Shown: positions 20,373 through 31,900 of the stretch, piece after piece
Position numbering within the stretch: position 1 is the stretch's first letter
How the letters are laid out: each line of letters begins with the position of its first letter
Assembly (NCBI GenBank): GCA_039809345.1
Contig: JBDHUW010000001.1
Span: 1-64,000, forward strand
DNA length: 64,000 nucleotides
DNA from: JBDHUW01 sp039809345
GTDB taxonomy: Bacteria > Patescibacteriota > Gracilibacteria > Absconditabacterales > Absconditicoccaceae
Reading direction: 5' to 3'
Made by a program: the position numbers and the translations under genes
The notes under the pieces: generated by a model
What the model saw: the letters and a program-made list of their open reading frames with translations, nothing else
Database searches by the model: none
What the model was told of the DNA's origin: nothing

Positions 20373-21317
20373 ATGAACCGTATGAAACGCTTTGCTATTA
20401 TCAAACATTCAGTGACATGGTTAGTAATTGGTCTAATTCTGATCGTGAGTGCAAATCTCCTCTTTTGGAACAATCTCAATCCTTCAATTCAGTTTACAGG
20501 GTGAGTAGAAATCAAAACAGATGCAACACTCGATCAACAAGATGTCAATACTGTAATCATTCCTAAGCTTCAAGAAATTGGCTATGAGAATCCAAAGATT
20601 ACTGTATCTGAGGTAGATGGCACTTCTACTATGCTTATTCAAGTAAATGTAGACAATGCTGAGAGAGTACAACAACTTAGTTCAATCGTAAATGAGTATG
20701 TAGCATCAAAGGGTCAAATCCTGGAACAGTCTATCATCGGAGCTAGTGTGTGAGAATATGTGAAAAGTAGTGCTATCAAAGCTATCATAGCATGATTGAT
20801 TTTCATCGCTATCTATATGATGTTCACGTTTTCATCAGTGAGAGAAATGGTATCACCACTCGTATTGGCTATCATCACTGTAGTGACTCTCCTGTTCGAT
20901 ATATCAATTCCCGCATGAGCATATGGTCTTTTGACGGTTATCAATCCAACTACGCAAGTAGACCTGGTCTTCATCGCTGCCATCCTCACCATCATGTGAT
21001 ACAGTATCAACGACACCATAATCATCTTCGATAGAGTAAGAGAAAACAACAGAATCCATGAATGAGCACTCAAAACAGGTAAAATGACTTACCTCAAAAT
21101 ATTCGAAGATTCACTGCGACAGACGATGAGAAGATCACTTGGAACCTCATTGGCTGCGTTCATCATGGTAGTGATGATGTGGGTATTCGGTACAGGTATC
21201 ATCAAATCATTTTCATATGTAATCGGTATGGGTATCATAGCAGGAACATTTTCTTCTATCTTCATCGCTGCTCCATTGGCATACCTTTCAGTAAGATGGA
21301 CAAAGGGGAGGAAGTAG
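20373..21317 (+). CDS. secF: Protein translocase subunit SecF
   Basis: A 314-residue SecF, the membrane partner of SecD that uses the proton gradient to finish Sec export. The first helix (about 14-33) is followed by the FTGGVEI motif, a periplasm-like domain (about 50-130), then five helices. Conserved IMGYSINDTIIIFDRVREN and RRSLGTSLAAF are present. Glycines of FTGG and IMGY are TGA. No secD is adjacent; rnc precedes it. The gene ends before a strong terminator. Confidence 0.95.
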
Positions 21318-21419
21318 GAAGACGAGGGGCAATTTTGTGGAATATAATCCATAAATATGGTTGATTTTGTGGAATATGTGCTCCAAATTATTGCATATAT
21401 GATATAATAAAGATAGAGA

Positions 21420-21446
21420 AAAACCTCCTTTCTAGGAGGTTTTCTT
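21420..21446. terminator. Bidirectional terminator between secF and the protease gene
   Basis: AAAACCTCC (21420-21428) pairs with GGAGGTTTT (21435-21443), six-base loop, with A and T runs on either side. It can serve secF on the plus strand and the protease gene on the minus strand. Confidence 0.9.
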
Positions 21447-21485
21447 ACACATTAGATATATCAGTATATTACCTACAAAACACTT

Positions 21486-23735
21486 TTACTGCTTCACAAA
21501 TCTTATTACCTTTCTTCCACCATCCTTGGTGTAAACCTCAGCATTGTACACTCACGCTGGAAGATTTGGAAGAGAGATAGTATGTTGTCATAATTGATGA
21601 TTTACCATAGTGTTTTGTACTCTTTGTCCACTGGTTGTTGATATCACAATTTGATTAATATCTTTTCATGTGATTGTACATGAATTCACTACTGGATTAG
21701 GAAACAATGATACCTCAGTAGAAGGTGCTATCGTAACTTTATCAACTTTGGTTGTTTTCGATGATCCATCTTTATCTATAGACTCAATACGATAGAGGAA
21801 CGATTTACCTGCATTCCCTGGGGCGATATTTTGATCTATAAATCTATATGATCTTGTCGTAGAACTATTTCATACCGCCTTCACGGTTCCAATCACTTTG
21901 AATGTTCTTCATCCATCATCACTACGCTCAATCTCAAATCTATCTCCATTGATCTCTGTAGAAGTAGTCCATAGCACCTCAACGTCATTTTTTATCAATC
22001 TAGCATCAAATGATGAGATTGTGATAGGAAGCGCTCCTCACAACATAGTTGTAGTTTTTTGTCACTTCATAGGACATCCGTCTACCTCAAATTCGTACTC
22101 AATAAGATTTTCTCCTTCTCTGAATCATTGGGCAGGAGTGAAATTGAGTTGGAAAACCGCTTGTCACTGTGCATTGTATGTAGGTGCTATAGTAGTGCTT
22201 CTACCATTGATACGAACTCTTTCTCATGTTGTTTTGGCCCCATTGTAGAATTTTGGCACCAATTGATATGAAGAAATAACTCATGCGTCAATAACTGATG
22301 GCATATGGCTAATCGTAGAGTTTTGCAATGTCTTTCACAATAATGGATATCAACGTCCATAAATAGTATCTGCTCCAACTGGTCCATAATCTTTTGCATT
22401 ATCTGCGAGTTCATCTCTAATTTGATTCAATGTCATAGATGTATCTTTTGTCTTCATAACCGCAGCTATTCCATTTAAGATCGGCGAAGAAAACGATGTA
22501 CCATTCCCATCATAATAAGACCCATCTGCAGCCATCAATTTGATATTTTCCCCATCCATTACAAATCCTCCCGTGCGCATTTCTTGTCATTTGTTTGAAA
22601 ATGAAGAAATAGGGCGATTAGGGTTTGTACCATCCACTGATCATACTGGGATACAGATGTCTGTTCGTCTTCAAGGAGCATTAATATCATTTGGCTTACC
22701 CCCATTACCACCAGCGGCAACATTGATCTGTTTATTCCCACCATGAAGTGATGTACCATAAAGCATCTTACTACGTAGAGTCTGATCATTTCCTATACCA
22801 AGAGAATAGTTATTAATTTGATGCTGCTGTGGATTAGCAAGTGTTTGTTCATTAACATAATCTTGTGCATTGTATAACGCAGTAATTCCAAAGGTAAGTC
22901 ATGTAATTGAAATTACCAAATTTCTCGCTTTGATTCAGTTTTTATTTGCAACTCATACCAGTCAGACAGAATTATTAGCATTTGCCATCGCAAGTGAAGC
23001 TACTCACGTACCATGATTGGTAAATCCTATGGTCGGTGCTCAAGGCCAAAACTCCTTTCTGTCTATAAAACGTCCTGTAAACTCAGGGTGCGCAGTATCC
23101 ACTTTACTATCAAAAATATTAATTACCACATTCGACTCAAAAGGATGCATTGAGCTGAGGGTATTTACTTTGTCTAGCTCTAATGTAGGAGTTCAGGGAA
23201 ATCATTGATCATCCCACAATTGATTCAAAATATATCATTGAGCAGTATGTCTTTCGTCATTAAACTCAAAACACCCCGTCATATACCCATGATAGTCATA
23301 CATGACATGTTCTGGTCAAAATTGCTTATCAAAAACATCTCTTTTCTTTGGATCATACGAGATTCTGTATACATCTAGCGCTGCCTTTTCTACAGTATGT
23401 CACTCTTTTTGGAGCTTTTTTGCTTGATCTGGAGAAATATTGAGAAGAAGAGAAGCTGATTCTCCAAAGTAAATACCATTTCTGGCTGCTACTGTCAATG
23501 TCTCTCTGTCAGTAGGGAGTCAAGTTAACACATATGAGACTCATGTAGTCTCATCATATATTGCTTCCTTTTGCAGTGCTGCGAGAATCGCTCTATGACG
23601 CTCCTGTGCTTGGAGGTTCTGCGTAATCTCTTGTGAGTGTTGTTGCTGAATAGCCTTGTTACATGAAGCTCATGTAAGGACAGCTGAAGCTATAACTGCT
23701 TTTGCAATTGAAGATAATTTTTTACCAAACTCCAT
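21486..23735 (-). CDS. Subtilisin-like serine protease with C-terminal type IX-secretion-like tail
   Basis: A 749-residue exported S8 protease. The N-terminus is a signal peptide ending near LTGASC, possibly a lipoprotein. The catalytic triad is complete: Asp in VVINIFDSKVDTAHPEF (about 206), His in TNHGTGVAS (about 242) and Ser in GTSFSSP (about 415). Residues about 560-660 match the Bacteroidota domain read as W.T..E.N...FEIERS.DG...IG.V.A.GNS. The last 75 residues (SLFPNPVVN, TTSGQRV, LPAGVYNAEV, VIRFVKQ) look like a type A sorting domain. Many glycines are TGA, so the gene is adapted to the host code. It is divergent from the S74-domain surface genes. Confidence 0.88.
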
Positions 23736-23902
23736 ACGTATGAGTATAATAAAGTAAATATATGAGTATATTATATCATAATATTTATTTTTTGCAAGTT
23801 AATCTTCACTATTTCCTCTTGGAATACGGTAGGAATTTTTGATATCTGCTTTATAATCAATATTGTTGAATGCATATTCCATTTACTTTACTATCAAAAC
23901 AC

Positions 23903-25273
23903 ATGAGCAAAAACATTCATGCGTGAGTACAAAAGGTTGCATCAAGATTCTTACCAGATGTACACCACCTCCCATCAAACCATGCTGGGAAAAACCTCGT
24001 CTTTCTCCTCTGACTTTTTGGAGTAGCTAGTATAGTACTTTCTACAACCTGAGTAGACGCAGCCAACTGATGAGCAACCATCACGACCAATATCCAAAAC
24101 AATGTCATGACAATAGATGCACTGCGCGTGACGTCAAATGGTCTCCCAAACTGACAAATCAAAGTAGAACTTAATTCTGGCGGTATCATCCTCGACCCCA
24201 CAACTCCACCATCATGAGTTCTCAAACGTGATGCTGCAGGATACATCGTACAAGACCTTGTACAATGAACGAACATCCAAAACAATACTATAGATGGTAC
24301 CAAAATCCAAAACAACACCATCACCAACGAAAAAATTGTAGACAATACAATCACCAACATCAAAATTGCAACGGGGACTATCACCTGTGATAGACTCAAC
24401 ATACCATGATTCAACTGTGGATCTGCGACGCCTCCAAACTATATGTGTCCAAGCGGAGAATTCTTCCAAGGTATCACATCTACAGGTATGACTGTCTGCG
24501 TGTCATCGCCAGGTGGTATTAGCTGTACAGCTCCAGATGTTCCAGTATACGAAGCATGAGCTTGGGTATGTAAATCATGTCCATTATGAGAAACTCTAGT
24601 TTTTGAAAGTGGCCTATGGACATGTAAAGCGCAAAGCTGATGAACATGAGACTCTCTTTGGGAAAGAAATATATCCGCAATCTACAACAAAAACCTCTCA
24701 TGAAACGTAGGTATCTGAACAAACTCTCCTACACACACATTGACTGTAAGTGGTACTGCGAGAGTAATTGGAGCTGGTAGTCCAGTTTTGACATGATCTA
24801 CAGGTGGTACTGTGGGGACTGTATGATCGTTGGCTGCTTCTGATGCGTCATCTTTATTTGTAGTGACAAATGGTAGAGTAGGTATTTTGACTGCCAATCC
24901 TCAATACACACTTGATGTGGTTGGACAGATTAGAGCTGCTGAAATATTGACTACATCTGATGCGAGAAAAAAGACAAATATCGCAGTGATTGACAATGCG
25001 TTGTCTTCACTTCTCGGTATCAACTGATACTCTTATACATTGAAATCTGATGGTTCTCAACAATACTGAGTGATAGCACAGCAAGTAGAACAGTTTTTCC
25101 CATACCTAGTGACTACTGATGCAAATGGATACAAGGCAGTGAATTACAATGGTCTGATAGCACCAGTGATCCAAGCGATACACGAACTTGATGCTAAAAT
25201 GCAAACAATCGAAGCTAAATATCAACAAAATGAAGCTCGTATCCAAGCGTTGGAAAAACTTATCTCAAAATAA
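23903..25273 (+). CDS. Surface/fibre protein with C-terminal S74-type intramolecular chaperone domain
   Basis: A 456-residue protein. An N-terminal hydrophobic segment (about residues 32-50) suggests membrane anchoring or export. Residues about 105-145 carry I.NNTI...KI repeats, typical of trimeric beta-helical stalks. A cysteine-containing middle follows. The last ~110 residues form a peptidase-S74-type chaperone of endosialidase: TSDARKKTN, YGVIAQQVEQFFP, YNGLIAPVIQAI, and a coiled coil to the end. In phage tail fibres and some bacterial proteins this domain guides trimer folding and then cuts itself off. First gene of the plus-strand surface locus; the divergent protease is 167 bases away. 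Confidence 0.82.
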
Positions 25274-25302
25274 AACTCTACTTTACTCTATCATAGTAGC
25301 AC

Positions 25303-27552
25303 ATGAATATACATAAATTTATCTTATGAGGTGCAGCTGTTGCAGTCATATGATCATTTGGATGGCTGGGAGTCGAAGCGTTGAGCATCAACACTAGCTC
25401 ATTTTCTAGATGAATCCCCGTTTTCAAAGAAATTTTCTTGAAAGCATCAGGTGTAGAATCAAACCCAGCTGGAGTGATAGTAAATGGACAATGAATCTAT
25501 ACTGCTCAAAGTGCAGTAAATCAAGCTACAGCAGACAGCAATGTCCTCAAAAAAGAGTGAGTATCAAGAAATGTAAGAGCGAGAGAGGTTGTCAATAATG
25601 ACATAGCTGTGGATTCTATTACCAATACACACATCATCAACAACAGTATCACAAACAACAATTTTGCAGACACAACAATTACAAATAATAAGATTGTAAC
25701 ATCTACACTTGGGACTACAAAGTTTGATCCGTCCATAGTTTGGCCAAGTTGAGCAAATCTCTATGTAACCAACAACATTTGTCCAGGAACTTGAGCGACA
25801 TACCGTCTTTCTTGATGAACAGTATACTGTGACTATCTTCCAGTATGACCTACTGGATGAGTGATGCCTACTTGTGCAGAGTGAGAAATGCCAGTATTTT
25901 GACCTACATGACGAGGATGTGAATGATTTCTCCTAAGCACTACATGAGGCAATGATGCTAATTGGTCATGAACCTACACTTCTAATATCCGAAATAAAAA
26001 CATCGGAAATGTTTGAATATGAATCACTACTCCAAACCGCAAACTTACTGTAAGCGGAAGTTTAAACATTCTCCAAGAAACAGAAGACGAGACATATTGT
26101 TATGCAACTGATCAATGGGTGCCAGTTTCTTCATTCAATGCGATTGCTTGTGCAGGATGTGAAGCTTGATATAGTTTGAATACTGTGAGTGGGAAGTGTG
26201 AAGCTACAAGCTGTGTAGGTTGTGGATGAGCTGATGGATGAACATATGCCAATACATGAACTATGATAGCAGCATGACTATGTGCAGCATGAAGTAGTAC
26301 CGGGTTTGTACTTTCTGGGACCAACACATATGTATGGAACTGTGTAGGAAATACTACATGAGCAGTTTCATGTGAAGCTGAAATAGGTACAGGAGAAGCT
26401 GGGACATGTGGAAGTATACAAAATACAGTGACGGCTACAGCACCATCTACAAACCTTTGTGCGACTGGGACACCTAGTGCGGTTACAGAAAGACCAAACA
26501 GATTCACATGGACATGTACATGAACATCAAATGTGTCATGTCAAACATACAAACCTATGAGTTGTAATCCATGAGTAGCATGTGCTTCTGGAGCAGATTG
26601 TGGCGGAGGAAGCTGTGTAGCAGCATGATGATCATCACAAACATGGCAAGCAACTGCTTATAGAGAAATATGAATTACGCACAATTGGTGACCAGATCCT
26701 GTAATCCCTTGAGGAACATGGAACCTACGACCATTAGGATATAGTAACTCACAGGTTACATCAACTCAGGCCATGACATACTACAATGGTTGATGACCAT
26801 TCACCATGGCGACATGAACATCGTTCAATGTGTTTGATGCATATCGAGCAAATAGCAATCCAGGATGGGTATTGAGACTATCTGGCTCTATATCTCCAGA
26901 CCCTCTAAATACAAGTTACACATATACATCTCGTATACCAGTAAGCTGTGTGACAATCGGTGTTACTGAAACCAGAGCAGCAACATATACCGTAAGCGCA
27001 GCACGAGTGATGTGGTGAGCACCACAGACTACCCGTTATGAATTAGATTTCACATGTTCTTCAACTTCTCCTTCATCATGTAGTTGTAGCTCTGCTCCTA
27101 CTCCATGAGTGTGTGGAAACAAGGATTGAAATGCATCTGCCTCTCTCAATAGCGCTAGTCAATGACTATGTGCATATGGAACAGTTGCGTCATTCACTAC
27201 AAATACTTGAGTTGGATGGACATGGAATTGTAATGGAATCAATGGAAGTGCAGTGAACGAATCATGTAGTGCAACTCAATGACCAGGATTATGTCCTACG
27301 GTAGATGATATGGATATATCATGAACTGCTACTTGAAACAACTACATGGTATTCCTACGTCCTACTACAGATTATGTAGACCTACAATGGCAAGCAGTAT
27401 TCTCATGAGGTTCATGGACTGCATGGAATGGATGATGGACGGGTACATTCAACCATCCAAATGCATGAGTAAACTGAGGAGATCCGAACCGAGAAAATGC
27501 GTTTGAAATCAGAGCAACATGATGTCCTGATATCAGAAAAGTAGTTCCATAG
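25303..27552 (+). CDS. Glycine/cysteine-rich repetitive surface protein (adhesin-like)
   Basis: A 749-residue exported protein. A signal/transmembrane segment lies at about 7-25. Residues 75-135 contain NNSIT..NFADTTITNNKI repeats like those of the preceding protein. From about residue 275 several copies of a 50-65-residue unit follow, built as C...G...GFVLSGTNTYVWNC.G or FTWTC.G or WTWNCNG; they alternate GGN and TGA glycines and contain regular cysteines. Such WTW.C.G units occur in bacterial adhesins. A lectin- or coat-like domain (about 430-600 and 660-745) lies between and after the repeats. I cannot name the ligand. Unlike its neighbours it lacks the S74 tail. Confidence 0.75.
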
Positions 27553-27600
27553 TATCTCTATAATCCAAATCATAAATATCTTTATACACAATAAAACACT

Positions 27601-28824
27601 ATGAAAAAATCATTGTTTTCAATGTTGGGCATCGGGATTTTGACTCTCACTCTTCGATGAGTGACGAGTCAGAATGCGTATGCGTCTTGTTCTTGTCCGT
27701 GAGGGTATACGTATGATGCCTGACTAAGTACGTGTATTGCATCCAGTTGTTCACCTACAATACAAACAGCAGTATTGAATGTATTTTTCAACTCTTCATA
27801 CCCCGACAGAATATGGTTTAGTGTTCAGACCAACGACTGACAACCAGCTGTAACTGATTACACATTCAATGCTGTCCAGGTTGACAGCGATTGTGTGTCT
27901 TGACCTCCAACTATGAGTCGCACATTCAACAATCTTGTGCTGCCTACATGACAAACATCATGATATGTTACTGAAACCTCATTTGAAAGCACCCAAATCG
28001 CCGCTGAGATAATGCGATGATGTACAATAGGCGCAGATCTAGATTTCTTCTGATCTCCTACTCCAATACCTGGCAATGCGCCTGCAGCGTGTACAGTCGA
28101 CCAAGTTGCCCCTACCTGTGTATGACCTGTAAATTGAGCATGCTGAGTTGCAAGTGGCGTAGCTAGTTATAGTATTCCTACTGTAGGTCTTTGTAGCGCT
28201 GGTACTCCATCTGCAGTATGATCTGGAGGAGGAAATCGAACATGGTCATGTAATGGAATAAATTGATGAACAACTGCAAGTTGTAGTGCGCCTTTAGAAA
28301 CATTAACCTGTACCACCGAAGAACTCACTCCTATATGATGTGACCTCGATGACACACTTATTGCATGAGTTTGTTATATTCCATGAGGATGACTTGATAG
28401 TGCATTGATAGTTACTGATGGTAAAGTTTGAATTAGTACATCTACTCCTCAATATACGTTGGATGTAGCTGGTACTATTAGATGAGAAGGTATCTATACG
28501 ATATCTGATGAAAGAGCAAAGAAATCAATTGAAAAGATTGATGGGGCTCTTGCAAAGATTACGAAACTCAATGGATACTCATTTACATGGAAAGACTCAT
28601 GAGAACCAGATCTATGATTGTTGGCTCAAGAAGTAGAAAAAGTATTCAAGGATGCGGTTTCTACTGACAAGGATGGCAACAAAACAGTACAATACAACGC
28701 CTTGTTGGCACCTATCATAGAAGCTATACATGAGTTGAATAGTGCTCTCGATGAGCATTATGAAAATAAGTTCGAGGCTCAAGTGAAACGTATTGAAGCT
28801 ATCGAAAATAAACTTGTTAAATAA
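27601..28824 (+). CDS. Exported surface protein with WTW.C repeat and S74-type chaperone tail
   Basis: A 407-residue protein. The signal peptide runs about 1-30 (KKSLFSMLGIGILTLTLRG). A cysteine-rich N-terminal domain includes CSCPGGYTYD. One adhesin unit (about 165-235) contains GGGNWTWSCNG, where the first tryptophan is CGA at 28237-28239. The C-terminal S74-type domain (about 300-407) has ISDERAKKSI, GLLAQEVEKVF and YNALLAPIIEAI, followed by a coiled coil. It combines features of the two preceding genes and is probably co-transcribed with them. A terminator follows. Confidence 0.82.
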
Positions 28825-28848
28825 AAAACATTAACATAAAATATGAAG

Positions 28849-28882
28849 AATCCAGAGGCAGAAATGTCACTGGATTTTTTTG
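28849..28882 (+). terminator. Intrinsic terminator after the S74 gene cluster
   Basis: AATCCAG (28849-28855) pairs with CTGGATT (28870-28876), followed by a T-rich run. Confidence 0.8.
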
Positions 28883-28952
28883 TTGTTTTCTTGCATTCCA
28901 CCTACATTTCCCTATTTATTAGGGATATACCATCTGGTTGAAAAAAACATTC

Positions 28953-31900
28953 ATGCGAAAACAAAAAAGTATAGGCTGAATAGTTATTTTGATACTCTTC
29001 ATCACTCAATCATTTAGCAATTGGGTAATTTTTGGTTCTTCGACAGTACAAGCTGATTGACCAGTTGAAGAAAATAAACTTGTGACGCTTTTTGTGGAGA
29101 AAGGTATCTACGATACAATCAAAGAAGATCTTCAATGGTATACTATACAATACATTCAGTGACGCTTTGAAAGGACAAAGGTATTAGTATTTCCAGTAGA
29201 TACTTCGAAGATACAAGCAAATGATATTCAAAAGATTATCAGCAACCTCTATCATGGAGGAGAAAAAGATACTCCTTCAAGTACGATAGCTACGATACTG
29301 GTTTGAAATATTCCGTTGCCAGTCATACAAAGAGACTCTTATATCTTTCCTAGCATACTCCCCTATACTGACATTGAAAAGCCAACATATATATATGATC
29401 AAGACGGTTGATATTTCATCCCATCTAGCGCATCCCCTGACAACCGTCAAGAACTAGCTCACTGAATTATCAAGTTTGCTACTACTGAAGAATACAAAAA
29501 ATATTTCACGAAGCTCAAGGATTATGCCAGAGACCCGAAGGCATTTGCTGAGCAGAAATTTTGGTTTGAAGATTTTACCAAAGCACAAGAAACGTATACA
29601 GATCAAAATCTTCCACTGTATATCCAATGACAGCTCTTTGATGAAGATGTGGCATATCATAGATATTCTCCAGTGCTTTTCAATCTTCTGCAAGAAAAAA
29701 ACAATCAAGATTCGCTCGATGTGCTGACTGAAAGCAACACATACTCGCCCACATACAATGAAGACTATGGCCCTGAAACTGAGGCAATCACTAGACCCTA
29801 CACAGACAGCCTACAAGCATGGTCCCAAAATCTTAGCAACCTAGCTGCTGAGTGACAAAAAGAATTACAGCAAATAGGAAATGGGAATCAAATACCAACA
29901 CTTGTGATGTGACAAACAATCAAACAACAATTTAAATCATACAACCAACTATTTAGTGCCGAATTCGGTGACTATATTGCCAAAGAAATAGAAACCTCTG
30001 CGAGACGAACGGGGACAAATATCGGGAACCACACAACCAAAGCGACCGTCCTTGATCAACAATCTTCTCGTATCTTGGTATGAATCAATACGCTCCTTGA
30101 AAAAAGGATCGATGAGTATATCAAAACTAACAACCTAGCTGTCAGAGTGCCTATCCCTGTCGTTCGCGAAAAATATAAGTGTATCGCAAACATTGTGACC
30201 GAATTGGATTATAGACAAGAGAATTATTATTTCTGAAAAAATGCTTGGTTTATCACATGAGCAGATCAAACATCATGGTTTAGATGAACTTTTTGAAATT
30301 ATCAGTCTACTGAAACAGCATTGGCTACTCCATGGTGAGGAGCACTTTTTGACACGACTGATTCACTCCTGAGATCAATCGGATCGTCATTGGGTATCAC
30401 CAATCAACAAGTTATCGCATCGAGGTGATACAATCCTATGCTAGCGCAAAAAGATGCTGAAGCATACAATGCTTGGAGAACACAATGTCAGTGAACAAAA
30501 AACGCAACGTTTGACCAGTATGTACAACAGTTTCGATGAGGACATACTCCTACCAACTTGGATGGGAATACGATGAAGCTCAAATCAGACAATCGACAAC
30601 AAGCATACAACCCAAGTAATTTCACTGGAGTTGGATGAGCACTTTTTGATATAGCTGGAGCTAAGCTTACACCAACTGAAAATCAAGCAGCATATAGTTG
30701 GAATGCAATCAGCACATACGGTCGTATGATTCAGATTGCGCCATGGAAAAACATCTCTAACGTACCACGGTGTGAGCCAAAAAACAGCACATCAGTAGCG
30801 CCGTTTGACTACTTTACCATAATGAGCAATGTAGGAAGCAGAGAAATATCAGTATTAAAGCCTACAGACAAACGGTATGATGAAAAAAACAAAAGCTGTA
30901 AAGAAAGAATTGTATACAAGACTATTGACTCTACTATCAAACACACCTCACCGACGCAACAAGAAATTGCACAAATGAATATCACTACAAGTGATAGACC
31001 AATTGATGTGAAAAGATATATTTCATTCAAATGAATCTGAGGAAGTACAGTACAAATACAATATCCAAATCTATACAACGTAGAAGTATACAAACGCGAT
31101 GGCAATTCTATTACGCTCAAAAATCCGGATGAAATCAAACAATCTATTGTAGAGTATCTCCAAGCCAAGGTCTCTGAATACAATACATCGCTCTCATCTC
31201 AAAACACATCAGCAAGCGGACATCTAGCTACAAACACTGTAGCCTACAGCAAGCTCTGAGCCTCGGATATCAATGCTACAGTAGCCAATCGTCAATATAC
31301 ATTGCTCCCAAATGATTTTCTCATAAACATTATATGAGACAGCGCTATCACACAACTCGCACAAACTCTCTATCTCAAAAACAGCGGACGGCCAACCAAG
31401 CTCCCTACCAACACTGTAGGGAACACAATCACCGCATTGGAAAATCAATTCTCAATCGCAAACAAAATATATGCAACCGTAAACAATCATATCGTAGTAT
31501 GACAAAAATGAATATCTGTAAATACTACAGGGTATGAGGCAGGATATATTCGCAGTGATTGAAGTGACAATATCAGCAACACCACAATCCCTGGTCTGAT
31601 TCAAGAAGCAGATATGAGAATACAATCAAGCAAAACTACTGCAAACCAGCTCACCTCAAACAGCGATATTTTACAAAACAATATCGACCAGACATGCTGA
31701 GTAAGTGCAGATGGAACAGTGCCACTCTTGAAATGGCCAAAAGCACTGACTTGTCGATGGAAAAATCTTAGACAAGTTTCACTAAAAGATGCTGTCAAAA
31801 TATCATATAAGAATGCACAATGACCAGTACTCCCACTCTCTCAATTCAAAGACACATTGGATGAACAGTATGCAGATTATAGCACCTACGTACAAAATGT

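Noticed and set aside
919..21317. Reading the many broken frames as pseudogenes or as selenocysteine genes
   Set aside because: TGA occurs many times per gene at conserved glycines and not at cysteine-like positions, and all frames are restored together by a single code change.
23917..24414. A 165-codon minus-strand frame within the first S74-tail gene
   Set aside because: Shadow of a real plus-strand gene with TGA glycines; its valine- and leucine-rich content mirrors the repeats on the other strand.
25303..27552. CRISPR-like or tandem DNA repeats in the repetitive adhesin gene
   Set aside because: The repetition is at protein level with irregular spacing and diverged DNA; no constant repeat-spacer pattern.
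23903..28824. Prophage remnant, because of S74-type tail-fibre domains
   Set aside because: No capsid, portal, terminase, tail or integrase genes nearby; the proteins carry signal or anchor segments and have other surface proteins as neighbours.
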